Shown here one piece after another: positions 43,445 to 52,704 of a DNA stretch of 64,000 bases. The stretch's first letter is position 1. The number at the start of each line of letters is the position of its first letter. Made by a program: the position numbers and the translations under genes. The stretch spans positions 1,860,001 through 1,924,000 of the forward strand of contig NZ_CP068393.1 of the NCBI RefSeq assembly GCF_018128945.1, read 5' to 3'. The stretch is from Aristaeella hokkaidonensis (GTDB lineage Bacteria > Bacillota > Clostridia > Christensenellales > Aristaeellaceae). The notes beneath the pieces are model-generated. The model had not been told where the DNA came from and did not search any database. It worked only from the letters and a program-made list of their open reading frames with translations.

Positions 43445-45622
43445 ATGACCCGTACTGATCTTGCTCCCGGCGTCACCCGGATCCGCCTGACCCCGGCGGA
43501 TGGTGATCCTTTTGTCCCTGTCTCTTTCCGGGATCATACAGGAATATATCTGACGCAGACAGGCTGCGTCTTTACCCCGCGTCCTGTATTCCGTCTGTGC
43601 GGGGAAAGCGGCGGCGGTGAGGTAAAGCAGACCGCCAACGGAGAGGTCGTTTCTTTTGATGCCGGAGAATGCCGTCCGGCCGGTGAAAGCTGTTCTGTCA
43701 TACTCCGTTTCTCTTTTCCCGGTTCCCCGGTCCTGACGGGTCTGGGCGCACATGAGGACGGTGTCTTTGACTATGCCCGGGAATCAGAACTCCTTTATGA
43801 ACACAACATGAAGATCCCCATTCCTTTCCTGCTCAGCAGCAGCGGATGGGGCCTTCTGATCGAAGCCGGCTGCGCCATGAAATACCATGGGGATGGTTCT
43901 TCCTTCTCCTTTGAGCTGGACGCAGCCCGCGTTGTCTCCTATCTCGTTATCCGGGGCAGCGACTGCGCGGACGTTCTCCGGAAGCTCTCCTGCCTGGCCG
44001 GAAAACCTGCCATGCTTCCCAAATGGGCCTTCGGGTATATTCAGAGCAAAGAGCGCTATCACAGTGCGGAGGAACTGCTCTCCGTTTCCCGGGAATTCCG
44101 CCGCCGGAATCTTGGGCTCGATTGTATCGTCCTGGACTGGATGAGCTGGCAGGACGGCTGCTGGGGGGACAAGACGCCGGATCCCGTCCGTTTCCCTGAT
44201 ATCCGGAATCTGACCGAAGAACTTCACCGGATGCATATCCACCTGATGGTTTCCGTATGGCCGAACGCTGCCAAAGGCCGGGATTGCGATGAGTTCGCCG
44301 CCTCCGGTCAGTTCCTGCCTGCCAGCCGGATTTATGACGCCTTTTCTTCTGAAGCCAGGGAGCTCTACTGGCAGCAGTGCCGCCGTCACTGGATGGACGG
44401 AGGCACGGACGCCCTGTGGTGCGACAGCTGCGAGCCGATTACCGATCCTGACTGGTGCGGGGAAGAAAAACGGGATCCTGAAACCAGGTACCGGCTGATA
44501 ACGGAAGATTCCTCCCTGCGGATGGATCCGGAAGAAATGAACTTCTATGCATCCCGCCATCTTCAGGGGCTCCGGGAACATTGGCTGAAGGACATCCCGC
44601 ATAAGCGTCCTCTTTTCCTGTCCCGCAGCGGCAGCCTTGATGCCGGCAGTCTCGGGGCAATCCTCTGGTCCGGTGATATCTCTGCCCGTTGGGATGTTCT
44701 GGAAAAGCAGGTTGTTGAAGCCGTCCGCGTTTCCTGCAGCGGTATCCCGTGGTGGACCCTGGACATCGGCGCTTTCTTCGTCGGGCGGAAGGATCCCTGG
44801 TTCTGGCGCGGGGACTATCCAGACGGCGTCAGTGATCCCGGTTACCGTGAACTGTATATCCGCTGGTTCCAGTTCGGCGCCATGCTGCCCGTCTTCCGCT
44901 CCCATGGAACCGATACGCCGCGTGAACCCTGGGCTTTCGGGACTGAGGACAGCAAGGAGTATCACTGCCTGCGGGAAACTATCGCGCTGCGTTACAGTCT
45001 CCTGCCTTACCTTTATTCCGCCGCTGCCCAATGCTGCCGGACGGGCGTTCCGATGATCCGCGCAATGCTCACAGCCTTTGGCAGTGATCAGCGGCTTTGG
45101 CCGCTGGCAGATCAGTATATGCTCGGAGATTCCATCCTGGTTAAACCGGTCACCCGTCCTCTGGCTGACGGAGGCAGTGAAACCGCCGTCACCCTGCCGG
45201 AAGGCGGCTGGTACGATCTGTTTACCAGGGCTTATTATGCTGCAGGCAACACGCTGAAGCTGGATACGCCGCTGAACCGTTTCCCGGTGTTTGTCCGTGC
45301 GGGCAGCATCCTGCCCTGGGCTTCCGGCGTCTGCAGTACGGCGGATCTGCCCTTCCCCGCTGAAGAACTGCTTGTTTTCAGCGGTACTGACGGCGATTTC
45401 ATACTTTATGATGACAGCGGAGACGGCATGGATTACCTGCAGGGCGCGTTCCTGCGGATTCCCATGCACTGGGATGAAAAGCGCCGGATTCTTTCCCTGG
45501 ATCAGGCGGAAGGCACCCTGCCTGTGGATGCCGTTTTCCGGATTACGCTGATCTGTCCGGACGGGCAAACCGAACTGAAAAACATAAAATATACAGGTGT
45601 TCCGCTGAAAATCGCATTCTGA
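43445..45622 (+). CDS. GH31 family glycoside hydrolase (alpha-xylosidase/alpha-glucosidase type)
   Basis: 725 residues, no signal peptide, so intracellular. A beta-sandwich N-terminal domain (to ~200), then a (beta/alpha)8 barrel. The nucleophile motif is ALWCDSCEP with Asp 327 (WxDxxEP in the family) and the acid/base is likely Asp 411 in WSGDISARW. FRSHGTDTPREPW is typical of bacterial GH31. C-terminal beta domains follow. The LWCDSCEP variant and the neighbouring deoxysugar genes leave substrate open: alpha-xyloside, alpha-glucoside or an unusual glycoside. Confidence 0.85.
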   Translation: MTRTDLAPGVTRIRLTPADGDPFVPVSFRDHTGIYLTQTGCVFTPRPVFRLCGESGGGEVKQTANGEVVSFDAGECRPAGESCSVILRFSFPGSPVLTGLGAHEDGVFDYARESELLYEHNMKIPIPFLLSSSGWGLLIEAGCAMKYHGDGSSFSFELDAARVVSYLVIRGSDCADVLRKLSCLAGKPAMLPKWAFGYIQSKERYHSAEELLSVSREFRRRNLGLDCIVLDWMSWQDGCWGDKTPDPVRFPDIRNLTEELHRMHIHLMVSVWPNAAKGRDCDEFAASGQFLPASRIYDAFSSEARELYWQQCRRHWMDGGTDALWCDSCEPITDPDWCGEEKRDPETRYRLITEDSSLRMDPEEMNFYASRHLQGLREHWLKDIPHKRPLFLSRSGSLDAGSLGAILWSGDISARWDVLEKQVVEAVRVSCSGIPWWTLDIGAFFVGRKDPWFWRGDYPDGVSDPGYRELYIRWFQFGAMLPVFRSHGTDTPREPWAFGTEDSKEYHCLRETIALRYSLLPYLYSAAAQCCRTGVPMIRAMLTAFGSDQRLWPLADQYMLGDSILVKPVTRPLADGGSETAVTLPEGGWYDLFTRAYYAAGNTLKLDTPLNRFPVFVRAGSILPWASGVCSTADLPFPAEELLVFSGTDGDFILYDDSGDGMDYLQGAFLRIPMHWDEKRRILSLDQAEGTLPVDAVFRITLICPDGQTELKNIKYTGVPLKIAF

Positions 45623-45659
45623 AAACCGTCTTTCCCTTTCATTGAAAGCTTTTCAAGCC

Positions 45660-45702
45660 TTGAAACGTTTCGTTTGCATTCCTTTTGTCATGATGTTACA
45701 AT
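45660..45702 (+). promoter_or_regulatory. Promoter and palindromic operator of the LacI regulator gene
   Basis: TTGCAT (45674-45679), 17 bp, TACAAT (45697-45702). The perfect palindrome GAAACGTTTC (45662-45671) abuts the -35, consistent with autoregulation. Confidence 0.75.
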
Positions 45703-45757
45703 ACCTGTAAAGTTAATGCTTATGCACCCGATCGCATAAGGCACGGAGGATTTTCTC

Positions 45758-46771
45758 ATGGCAGCAACAATGAAAGATCTTGCACGGGAAACGGGGCTCG
45801 GACTGGCCACGCTTTCAAAGTATTTCAACGGCGGAACCGTCCGTGACAAAAACCGCCTGCTCATTGAGGCCGCGGTTAAAAAGCTGCATTACGTGCCCAA
45901 TGAAGTGGCCCGCAGCCTGAAAACGCAGCAATCCCGCGTCATCGGCGTCATCATTCCCGAGCTCAGTAACGCCTTCATCACTTCCATCATCTCCTCCATG
46001 GAGGATATCCTCCGTCGTCACGATTATGCCGTTATCGTCTGCGACTGCCGCAGCGACCCGAAACGTGAAAAGGAGGCCGTGGAGTTCCTGATGCACCGCC
46101 GGGTGGACGGGCTCATCAATATGGCCACCGACGCCACCGGTGATCATCTCAAGGCTGCTCTCGAGGCCAACATCCCCATCCTGCTGGTGGACCGGCTGAT
46201 CAATTCCCTTCGCAGCCGCGTCAGCGCCGTTATCATTGACAATGTTTACGCTTCCGGCCAGGCCGTCCACAAACTTCTGGATCTGGGGCACCGGAAAATC
46301 GGTCTTGTTCTGGGCAGCCAGCACCTCTATACCACTGATGCCCGTCTCACCGGTTACCTGAGCGCCCTGCGGGACGCCGGTATCACACCGGATGACCGGT
46401 ATATCCGTTACGGTGACTATACCATGGACGGCGGCTACCAGGCCGTTCAGGAGCTGGTTAAGCTGGATGATCCGCCCACGGCCCTGTTCATCACCAACTT
46501 TGAAATGACCCTCGGCGGCATGCTCGCCCTGCAGCAGAACGGGATTGAAGTCCCGAAGGATCTTTCCGTCATCGGCTTCGATAAACTGGAGCTCTTCGGC
46601 GGCATCTTCCCGGACCTGACCCTGATCCGCCAGCCCCAGCTGGGCATCGGCCGTGAATGCGCCAACCTGATGCTGGATATGCTTTCAAACCGTGAAAGCT
46701 ATTCTCCCCGCATCGTCACGCTGACCACGGAGCTGACAGAAGGTTCCTCCGTCCGGCCCCTGAATCCCTGA
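45758..46771 (+). CDS. LacI family transcriptional regulator
   Basis: 337 residues. N-terminal helix-turn-helix MKDLARETGLGLATLSKYFNG (conserved LacI turn, but with LSKYF where VSR is usual) and hinge helix NEVARSLKTQQS, then a sugar-binding domain of the periplasmic-binding-protein type (VIGVIIPELSNAF, GLINMATDATG, VIGFDKLELF). Probably represses the GAAACGTT-type operators at its own promoter, GH31, rhaB and perhaps the CUT2 operon. Effector unknown. Confidence 0.9.
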   Translation: MAATMKDLARETGLGLATLSKYFNGGTVRDKNRLLIEAAVKKLHYVPNEVARSLKTQQSRVIGVIIPELSNAFITSIISSMEDILRRHDYAVIVCDCRSDPKREKEAVEFLMHRRVDGLINMATDATGDHLKAALEANIPILLVDRLINSLRSRVSAVIIDNVYASGQAVHKLLDLGHRKIGLVLGSQHLYTTDARLTGYLSALRDAGITPDDRYIRYGDYTMDGGYQAVQELVKLDDPPTALFITNFEMTLGGMLALQQNGIEVPKDLSVIGFDKLELFGGIFPDLTLIRQPQLGIGRECANLMLDMLSNRESYSPRIVTLTTELTEGSSVRPLNP

Positions 46772-46786
46772 ATTTTGAACAGAACA

Positions 46787-46820
46787 AAACGCCGCGTTCC
46801 CGGTTGGGAACGCGGCGTTT
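46787..46820. terminator. Bidirectional terminator between lacI-type and GH4 genes
   Basis: Perfect 15-bp stem AAACGCCGCGTTCCC / GGGAACGCGGCGTTT, 4-nt loop; serves the LacI gene (+) and the GH4 gene (-). Confidence 0.92.
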
Positions 46821-46836
46821 GCTTTGTCAATACTGA

Positions 46837-48264
46837 TCAGTGGAAGGCAGGCATCCAGTCGCCGTGCGCTTCGATCAGCTCGTCGCACATTGCCACGATA
46901 TCGTCAATGGACAGTTCTGCGCCGGCATGGGGATCCATCATAACAGCCTGGTAAATATAATCCTTCTTCAGCGTGCGGGCCGCTTCGATCGTCAGCAGCT
47001 GTACGTTGATGTTGGTCCGGTTCAGTGCCGCGCACTGTTCCGGCAGGTCTCCCACGTAGGTGGGCTGCACGCCGTTGCGGTCCACCAGGCAGGGCACTTC
47101 CACGCAGGCATTGCGCGGCAGGTTGGTGATCAGGCCGTTGTTCAGCACATTGCCGCCGATCCGGGTCGGAATCCCGGTCTCCATGGCCTCCATGATATAG
47201 CTGGCGTATTCATGGGTACGCTTATGGCTCAGCAGCGGATTCTGGGTCAGTTCATGGCCCCGCTTTTTCCAGTCTTCAATCTGGTGGATGCAGCGGCGCG
47301 GATATTCATCCAGCGGGATGTTGAAGCGCTCAATCAGTTCCGGATAACGTTCCTTGATGAACCAGGGAGTATATTCGGAATTATGCTCGCTGGATTCCGT
47401 AATGTAGTATCCGAAGCGGCGCATGATTTCCAGCCGCACCATATCTCCGTGCCGGCCCTTTTCCTGATAGAGCTTGTAGTCCGCTTTCATGCCTTCGATC
47501 CACCACTCAGGCAGCTCCTCGCCCTGGCTCAGGCCCCGGATCCGTTCCTCAAAGGAGCCGATGTCCAGTTTGCCCTGGTTATACAGCAGCGCCCGGCGTT
47601 TGATCTCCGGATAAAGATCCACACCGTCCTTTGTGATTTCCAGCAGCCAGGCCTGGTGGTTGATACCCGCGATCTTCCACTGCACGGAATCGTCATATTC
47701 CATGCCCAGTTCCTTCAGCAGCGTGGGCGCGCACACCTGTACGCTGTGGCACAGGCCCACGGTCTTGATCGGGGTCATAGTCAGCATCGCGCCTGTCAGC
47801 ATGGCCATGGGGTTCGTATAGTTCAGCAGCCAGGCGTCCGGGCATACTTCTTCCATGTCCCGCGCAAAGTCCAGCATCACCGGAATCGTACGCAGCGCCC
47901 GGAAAACGCCGCCCACGCCCAGCGTGTCCGCAATCGTCTGCTTCAGGCCGTATTTCTTCGGAATTTCGAAGTCAGTGATTGTGCAGGGATCATAGCCGCC
48001 TACCTGTATCGCGTTTACCACATAGTTCGCGCCGCGCAGCGCGTCCTTGCGGTTTTCCGTTCCCAGGTATTTTTCGATCCGGGCCTTGGACCCGTTGTTG
48101 CGGTTGATTGCCTGAAGCATCTGGTAAGATTCGTCCAGCCGTACGGCGTCGATGTCGTACAGGGCAATCTCACTCTCCGCCAGGGCGGGAGTCAGCATGC
48201 TGTCCCCCAGGACGTTCTTGGCAAAGACCGTGGATCCGGCCCCCATGAATGTGATCTTAGGCAT
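46837..48264 (-). CDS. GH4 family alpha-galactosidase (MelA-like)
   Basis: 475 residues from ATG 48264 behind GAGGAGG; an upstream frame start is rejected. NAD-binding ITFMGAGSTVFAKN at the N-terminus; NYTNPMAM, metal ligand Cys in GLCHSVQ and His in AGINHQAW are typical of alpha-galactosidase-type GH4 enzymes, which work by NAD-dependent oxidation and elimination with Mn2+. No signal peptide, so it splits imported alpha-galactosides in the cytoplasm. Last gene of a unit with two AraC regulators (8-bp overlap). Confidence 0.9.
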   Translation of the reverse strand: MPKITFMGAGSTVFAKNVLGDSMLTPALAESEIALYDIDAVRLDESYQMLQAINRNNGSKARIEKYLGTENRKDALRGANYVVNAIQVGGYDPCTITDFEIPKKYGLKQTIADTLGVGGVFRALRTIPVMLDFARDMEEVCPDAWLLNYTNPMAMLTGAMLTMTPIKTVGLCHSVQVCAPTLLKELGMEYDDSVQWKIAGINHQAWLLEITKDGVDLYPEIKRRALLYNQGKLDIGSFEERIRGLSQGEELPEWWIEGMKADYKLYQEKGRHGDMVRLEIMRRFGYYITESSEHNSEYTPWFIKERYPELIERFNIPLDEYPRRCIHQIEDWKKRGHELTQNPLLSHKRTHEYASYIMEAMETGIPTRIGGNVLNNGLITNLPRNACVEVPCLVDRNGVQPTYVGDLPEQCAALNRTNINVQLLTIEAARTLKKDYIYQAVMMDPHAGAELSIDDIVAMCDELIEAHGDWMPAFH

Positions 48265-49192
48265 ATGTATCCTCCTCTGTCTGTGTATTATCTCCGGCGC
48301 TTTTGGGCGGCCGTTCATATTCCTTCTGGTTCAGTTTACGGTACTCCAGGGGACGCATCCCCGTAAGCCGCCTGAACAGCTGCTGGAATTGCTGTGTATT
48401 GCTGAATCCCACCTCGCAGGCAATCTCCAGCATGCTCTTCCGGGTTTCAATCAGCATTTCCTGGGCGTGCTGGATCCTGATCCGCTGCAGGTGGTCCTTC
48501 ATGGTCCGGCTGGTGTACTCGCGGAACAGCCGGTGCAGGTAGGATGGATGGATATGCAGTTCCTCCGCCACCGAGGACGCTGTCAGCGGTTCTGCATAGT
48601 TGTTGTTCAGGATGTCCAGGGCCTCTGAAATATAATGGTTCCCGACAGATTCCCGGGACTGGTTCATTCCGCGGAGCCGGGCCACTTCCAGCATCACCTG
48701 CGTACACAGCAGGGAGCACAGATGCCTGCCCTGCTCATTGGCACTGTCTGCCAGCGGAACGATAGTCTTCATCAGCTGATGCACAACCCCGTTCCGGTCG
48801 CTCAGCGTCAGCACCCGGGGCTGCTGCTCAAACATCTCCCGCATTTTGCCGTCCGCTTTCAGCAGGCTGGCCAGGTCCGGGGCAAGCCCCGTCCCTTCCT
48901 CATACTGGAACTCGATGTTCATCATGCTGCACAGCCCTTTGTTGAACCGCAGATCCCAGTGGCGGATCCCTGCGTCGATCAGGATAAACTGGTTGCAGCT
49001 CACCTGGTTGAACCCGTTGCTCTCTGTTTCGATGCTCATGGTGCCTTCGTTGACGTACATGATCTCGCACAGGGAGTGGCTGTGGTTGATAACCTCCGGG
49101 GTGGATTCCATCATGTTTGCCCGGTCATAATAGCCGTAAACCACGGGCACAAATCCGTTCTGGAGGTTCTCGGCGTCATAGATGGAATTCAT
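48257..49192 (-). CDS. AraC family transcriptional regulator (first)
   Basis: 311 residues. N-terminal cupin-type sensing domain (HSHSLCEIMYV-like NHSHSLCEIMYVNEGT) and C-terminal double helix-turn-helix: LTASSVAEELHIHPSYLHRLFREYT and MLEIACEVGFSNTQQFQQLFRRLTGMRPLEYRK. Likely activates alpha-galactoside genes in response to a sugar. Between the second AraC gene (ATGA overlap) and the GH4 gene. Confidence 0.9.
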   Translation of the reverse strand: MNSIYDAENLQNGFVPVVYGYYDRANMMESTPEVINHSHSLCEIMYVNEGTMSIETESNGFNQVSCNQFILIDAGIRHWDLRFNKGLCSMMNIEFQYEEGTGLAPDLASLLKADGKMREMFEQQPRVLTLSDRNGVVHQLMKTIVPLADSANEQGRHLCSLLCTQVMLEVARLRGMNQSRESVGNHYISEALDILNNNYAEPLTASSVAEELHIHPSYLHRLFREYTSRTMKDHLQRIRIQHAQEMLIETRKSMLEIACEVGFSNTQQFQQLFRRLTGMRPLEYRKLNQKEYERPPKSAGDNTQTEEDTYA

Positions 49193-50112
49193 GCCTCTTC
49201 ACCTCCCGTTTCCGGATCAGAGCCGTTGATCGGCGCGGGATAGAATGCCGGATCATAGTGACAGGTCAGCGCGTAGGACTTCCGGTATTCCTGGGGAGAC
49301 ATGCCGGTTTCCTTTTTGAACATCCGGCAGAAATACTGCTGGGAGCTGATCCCGATCCGGGTGGCGATGGAAGAGTTGGGAATATCGGTATGCATCAGCA
49401 GGCTCTTTGCCTTTTCAATCCGCAGATGCGTCAGGTATTCCCCGATCCGCATTCCCGTCTCATCCGGGAATATGCGGTGCAGGTGTCCCACATGAACCCC
49501 CGCAACCTCGGCTATATCCTCTGTGGAAATACAGAACATATAGTTCTCTTCAATATATTCCAGTACTTTGCGGATCCGCGGGCTGTAGTTCCGCCCGCGT
49601 GAGCTTTCCTCATCCAGTGCGGCGGATATGCCGGCCAGGATTGCGCACAATGTCAGCGTCGTCTGCAGGTCCCGCTGTTCCGGCGGAAAAGAGGAAAAAC
49701 TCAGCATATTCCTCAGGGAGGAAAGCACCACCGTACGGGAATCCTCAAATTCCACGCAGATTCCGTGTCCTTCCATCAGGTTCCTGACGCGGGGATATAC
49801 GCGCTCCAGCTGGTTCAGCCCGTAGCCGCAGTTTCCGCCGCTGCCGGTGGAAAAGTCCAGCCGCGTCACGGACAGGTCCGGGGAGGCGTCCTTCATCTGA
49901 TAACACAGGCTGCCGGAAAGGAAGGCCATCCTGGATCCTACCAGGCGGATTTTCCGGTCTGCGGCAATCAGGGTGCAGCTTCCGGTCACAGCGCACAGCA
50001 GGCTGTACATTCCGGACGGACATTCATATTGGAAGTCCGTTGCCATGGCAATAGTGGAAAGGGACACAAGGGACGGCGTCCGCTGAAGCACACCATACGT
50101 CATTTCCTGCAT
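49189..50112 (-). CDS. AraC family transcriptional regulator (second)
   Basis: 307 residues. Cupin-like N-terminal part and C-terminal AraC DNA-binding domain with STEDIAEVAGVHVGHLHRIFPDETG and SIATRIGISSQQYFCRMFKKETGMSPQEYRK. Distinct from the neighbouring regulator and not a recent duplicate. Leads the operon araC-araC-GH4, divergent from the CUT1 importer. Confidence 0.9.
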   Translation of the reverse strand: MQEMTYGVLQRTPSLVSLSTIAMATDFQYECPSGMYSLLCAVTGSCTLIAADRKIRLVGSRMAFLSGSLCYQMKDASPDLSVTRLDFSTGSGGNCGYGLNQLERVYPRVRNLMEGHGICVEFEDSRTVVLSSLRNMLSFSSFPPEQRDLQTTLTLCAILAGISAALDEESSRGRNYSPRIRKVLEYIEENYMFCISTEDIAEVAGVHVGHLHRIFPDETGMRIGEYLTHLRIEKAKSLLMHTDIPNSSIATRIGISSQQYFCRMFKKETGMSPQEYRKSYALTCHYDPAFYPAPINGSDPETGGEEA

Positions 50113-50440
50113 GCCGCGTCCCTCCGTTCCTTTTATTTTTCAAGTCTTCCATTCTCTGCATATCAATCCATACTGATATTCATCATTATAATCCATGCCC
50201 GACCGGAAACAAGGACTAAAACGATCATTCTATTTGCACTATTCTCGCAAACGAATCGTTTCCGTTAATAAATACGTACAATTTATGCCTATATTGGCGT
50301 GTTTTATCCCTTTCTGAACATTTTTTCGCAAAGTCATGTGAGAATTGTATAAATGTGTGTTATGAATAGTACTTTTTTCTTCCCTCAGCCTTGTGCTATG
50401 GTTTAGTCAACAAATATCATCCATAAGGAGGTACCCTTTG
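50113..50440. promoter_or_regulatory. Divergent control region with LacI-type operator
   Basis: 328 bp between the AraC operon and the importer. The palindrome AAACGA-A-TCGTTT at 50249-50261 contains GAATCGTTTC (50253-50262), the same 10-mer (opposite strand) as at 34114, 58677 and 58804. For the importer, TTCGCA (50325-50330), 17 bp, TATAAA (50348-50353) is a possible promoter. No gene or RNA recognised. Confidence 0.6.
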
Positions 50441-51664
50441 ATGCGTAAGCTGTTCGCGATCCTTTTGACCCTGTGCATGCTCTTCTCCTTTGTCTCCTTT
50501 GCGAGCGCTGAAGAGAATGTCACCATCACCTTTGCCTTCTGGGACAATAACCAGGAGCCCGGCATGAAAGCTATCGCCGACGCGTATATGGCTGCTCATC
50601 CCGGCGTCACTGTTGAAGTCCAGGTTACTCCCTGGGATCAGTACTGGACCAAGCTGGAAGCGTCTGCCCAGGGCAGCGGCGAAGCAATGCCCGACGTGTT
50701 CTGGATGCACTCCAACCAGTTCTTCAAGTATGTGACCGCTGACAAGCTCCTGCCCCTGGACTTTGAGTATGACTATACTCCCTATCCGGCAGGCGTCACC
50801 GCCCTGTACAACTTCAACAATGTGCACTACGCCGTCCCGAAGGACTACGACACCATCGCCCTGGTCTACAATAAGGAAATCTTCGACAACGCCGGCATCG
50901 CCTATCCGGATGACACCTGGACCTGGGACACCCTGCTGGAAACCGCGAAGAAGCTGACCGATCCTGAAAAGGGCATCTACGGCTTCGGCGCTCCCAACGA
51001 TCGTCAGTCCGGTTACCTGAACCTGATCTATCAGAACGAAGGCTTCGCTTTCGAAGACGGCAAGTCCGGTTATGACCAGGCTGCCACCCAGGAAGCCATC
51101 CAGTGGTGGGTTGACCTGCAGAAGGTCCATCAGGTATCTCCCAGCCAGGAATCCTTCGTGGATATGGGTGTGGATGATCAGATGCAGGCTGGCAAGCTGG
51201 CCATGTGCTTCACCGGCAGCTGGATGATGAGCTCCTACACCAACAACGAGCTCTTCGCTGACAAGTTCGACCTGGCCGTCCTGCCCCAGGGCAAGACCCG
51301 CGCCTCCATCTACAATGGTCTGGGCTATGCCGGCGCCGCCTCCACCAAGTATCCCGAAGTTGTGAAAGACTTCATCCAGTTCTGCGGCACCGAAGAAGCC
51401 AACAAGCTGCAGGCTGAAAAGAAGGCTGCGATTCCCGCCTTCGCCGGAACCGAGAAGTACTTCACCGATAACTTCACCACCATCAACATTGCCTGCTATC
51501 CGGAAATGATCTCCTACGGTGTGCAGTATCCCTTCTCCCCCAACAAGAGCCTCTGGGAGAGCCAGGAAGAAGAACTGATGAACGAAGTGTATGCCGGCAG
51601 CAAGACCGTGGAAGAAGCCTGCAACGAGCTGCACGAGATCATCTGCGACATCGAAGGAATCTGA
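50441..51664 (+). CDS. ABC transporter sugar-binding protein (CUT1)
   Basis: 407 residues from ATG 50441 (AAGGAGG at 7 bp). Signal peptide MRKLFAILLTLCMLFSFVSFASA, ending in an AxA site and without a lipobox Cys at the cleavage point. The mature protein is a family 1 solute-binding fold (ITFAFWDNNQEPGMKAIADAY, VPKDYDTIALVYNKEIFD, AMCFTGSWMM). Probably binds alpha-galactosides such as melibiose or raffinose, given the neighbouring GH4 enzyme. Confidence 0.88.
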   Translation: MRKLFAILLTLCMLFSFVSFASAEENVTITFAFWDNNQEPGMKAIADAYMAAHPGVTVEVQVTPWDQYWTKLEASAQGSGEAMPDVFWMHSNQFFKYVTADKLLPLDFEYDYTPYPAGVTALYNFNNVHYAVPKDYDTIALVYNKEIFDNAGIAYPDDTWTWDTLLETAKKLTDPEKGIYGFGAPNDRQSGYLNLIYQNEGFAFEDGKSGYDQAATQEAIQWWVDLQKVHQVSPSQESFVDMGVDDQMQAGKLAMCFTGSWMMSSYTNNELFADKFDLAVLPQGKTRASIYNGLGYAGAASTKYPEVVKDFIQFCGTEEANKLQAEKKAAIPAFAGTEKYFTDNFTTINIACYPEMISYGVQYPFSPNKSLWESQEEELMNEVYAGSKTVEEACNELHEIICDIEGI

Positions 51665-51698
51665 TCTGATACCTTAACCGGTTTATCTCAGAAACAGG

Positions 51699-51736
51699 CG
51701 CCACTGCCGCGGCATTCCCTGCCGCGGCTTGTGGCG
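51699..51736 (+). other. Intercistronic stem-loop after the binding protein gene
   Basis: Stem CGCCAC-GCCGCGG / CCGCGGC-GTGGCG with a small bulge and no U-run. This type of hairpin protects the binding-protein mRNA from 3' decay and lowers permease expression. Confidence 0.65.
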
Positions 51737-51764
51737 TATTAACAGAAAGGAGGGTTGGCATCCC

Positions 51765-52691
51765 GTGACCGTTTTATCCAAGCCTGCCGCGCCTCGTCTC
51801 AGCCGGCGGGAACATTACGATCCCAAGGTTGTGGCTGCCGCCTTTATCCTGATCGCGCCGACCATTATCGGCCTGTGCGTGCTGAACATCTATCCGTTTT
51901 TCGACACCATCCGGCGAAGCCTGTATAAAACCCAGGGCCTGGGGCCGGAAGTCTATGTCGGCCTGAAGAACTTTGAAAAGCTGTTCAAGGACAGCATGAT
52001 CGGTCACGCAACCATCAACACGCTCCTGTACATGGTGCTCACCGTACCGGTAGGCGTGCTGCTTTCGCTGATCTTCGCTGCTCTGCTGAACAGTAAAATC
52101 CGGGGCCGGGATATTTACCGCGGCATCTATTTCCTGCCCATGGTGGTTGCTCCCGCCGCGGTTGCCATGGTCTGGCGCTGGATCTTCAACGCCGAAAACG
52201 GCATCCTGAATATCGCCCTGAAGGCAATCGGCATCCAGGGACCCAGCTGGCTGGCGGATCCGAACACAGCGCTGCTTTCCTGTGCCATTATCGGGGTCTG
52301 GTCTGCCATCGGCTATGACCTGGTCCTGATCCTGGCCGGCCTGCAAAGTATCTCAAAGAGTTACTATGAGGCAGCCGAAATTGACGGAGCCAATGGCATA
52401 CAGTCTTTCTTCCATATCACGATCCCCATGGTTTCGCCCACCCTGTTCTTTGTGGTGCTGATGCGCGCCATGACCTCCCTGAAGCAGTTCGATACCATCT
52501 ATCTGCTGATCAACACCCGGAATCCGGCTTACAAGAACGCCACGGTGCTGATGACCCTGTTCTACCGGGAGGCCTTTGAGAAATTCAACAAGGGATACGG
52601 TTCCGCCATCGTTATCTATACTTTTGTGATTATAGCGATCTTTACGGCAATCCAGTTTATTTCCGAAAAGAAGCTCGTTCATTACGAATGA
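51765..52691 (+). CDS. CUT1 ABC transporter permease (MalF-like)
   Basis: 308 residues from GTG 51765, chosen because AAAGGAGGG lies about 11 bp upstream; an ATG at 51729 lies inside the stem-loop. Six membrane helices, with the EAA loop YYEAAEIDGANGIQSFFHITIPMVSPT that docks the ATPase. No ATPase gene is adjacent, so a shared MsmK-type ATPase elsewhere is likely. Confidence 0.88.
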   Translation: MTVLSKPAAPRLSRREHYDPKVVAAAFILIAPTIIGLCVLNIYPFFDTIRRSLYKTQGLGPEVYVGLKNFEKLFKDSMIGHATINTLLYMVLTVPVGVLLSLIFAALLNSKIRGRDIYRGIYFLPMVVAPAAVAMVWRWIFNAENGILNIALKAIGIQGPSWLADPNTALLSCAIIGVWSAIGYDLVLILAGLQSISKSYYEAAEIDGANGIQSFFHITIPMVSPTLFFVVLMRAMTSLKQFDTIYLLINTRNPAYKNATVLMTLFYREAFEKFNKGYGSAIVIYTFVIIAIFTAIQFISEKKLVHYE

Positions 52692-52704
52692 AGGAGGATT
52701 GAAT

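Noticed and set aside
43445..45622. GH31 gene as a pseudogene because the nucleophile motif is unusual (CDSCEP)
   Set aside because: The Asp and Glu-Pro of the motif and the likely acid/base Asp are present and the frame is intact over 725 residues.
45662..45671. CcpA cre site
   Set aside because: GAAACGTTTC lacks one base of spacing compared with the cre consensus TGNAANCGNTNNCA, and it fits a LacI autoregulatory operator better.
46840..48366. 508-codon open frame antisense to the GH4 gene
   Set aside because: Opposite an unmistakable GH4 enzyme; composition typical of an antisense shadow.
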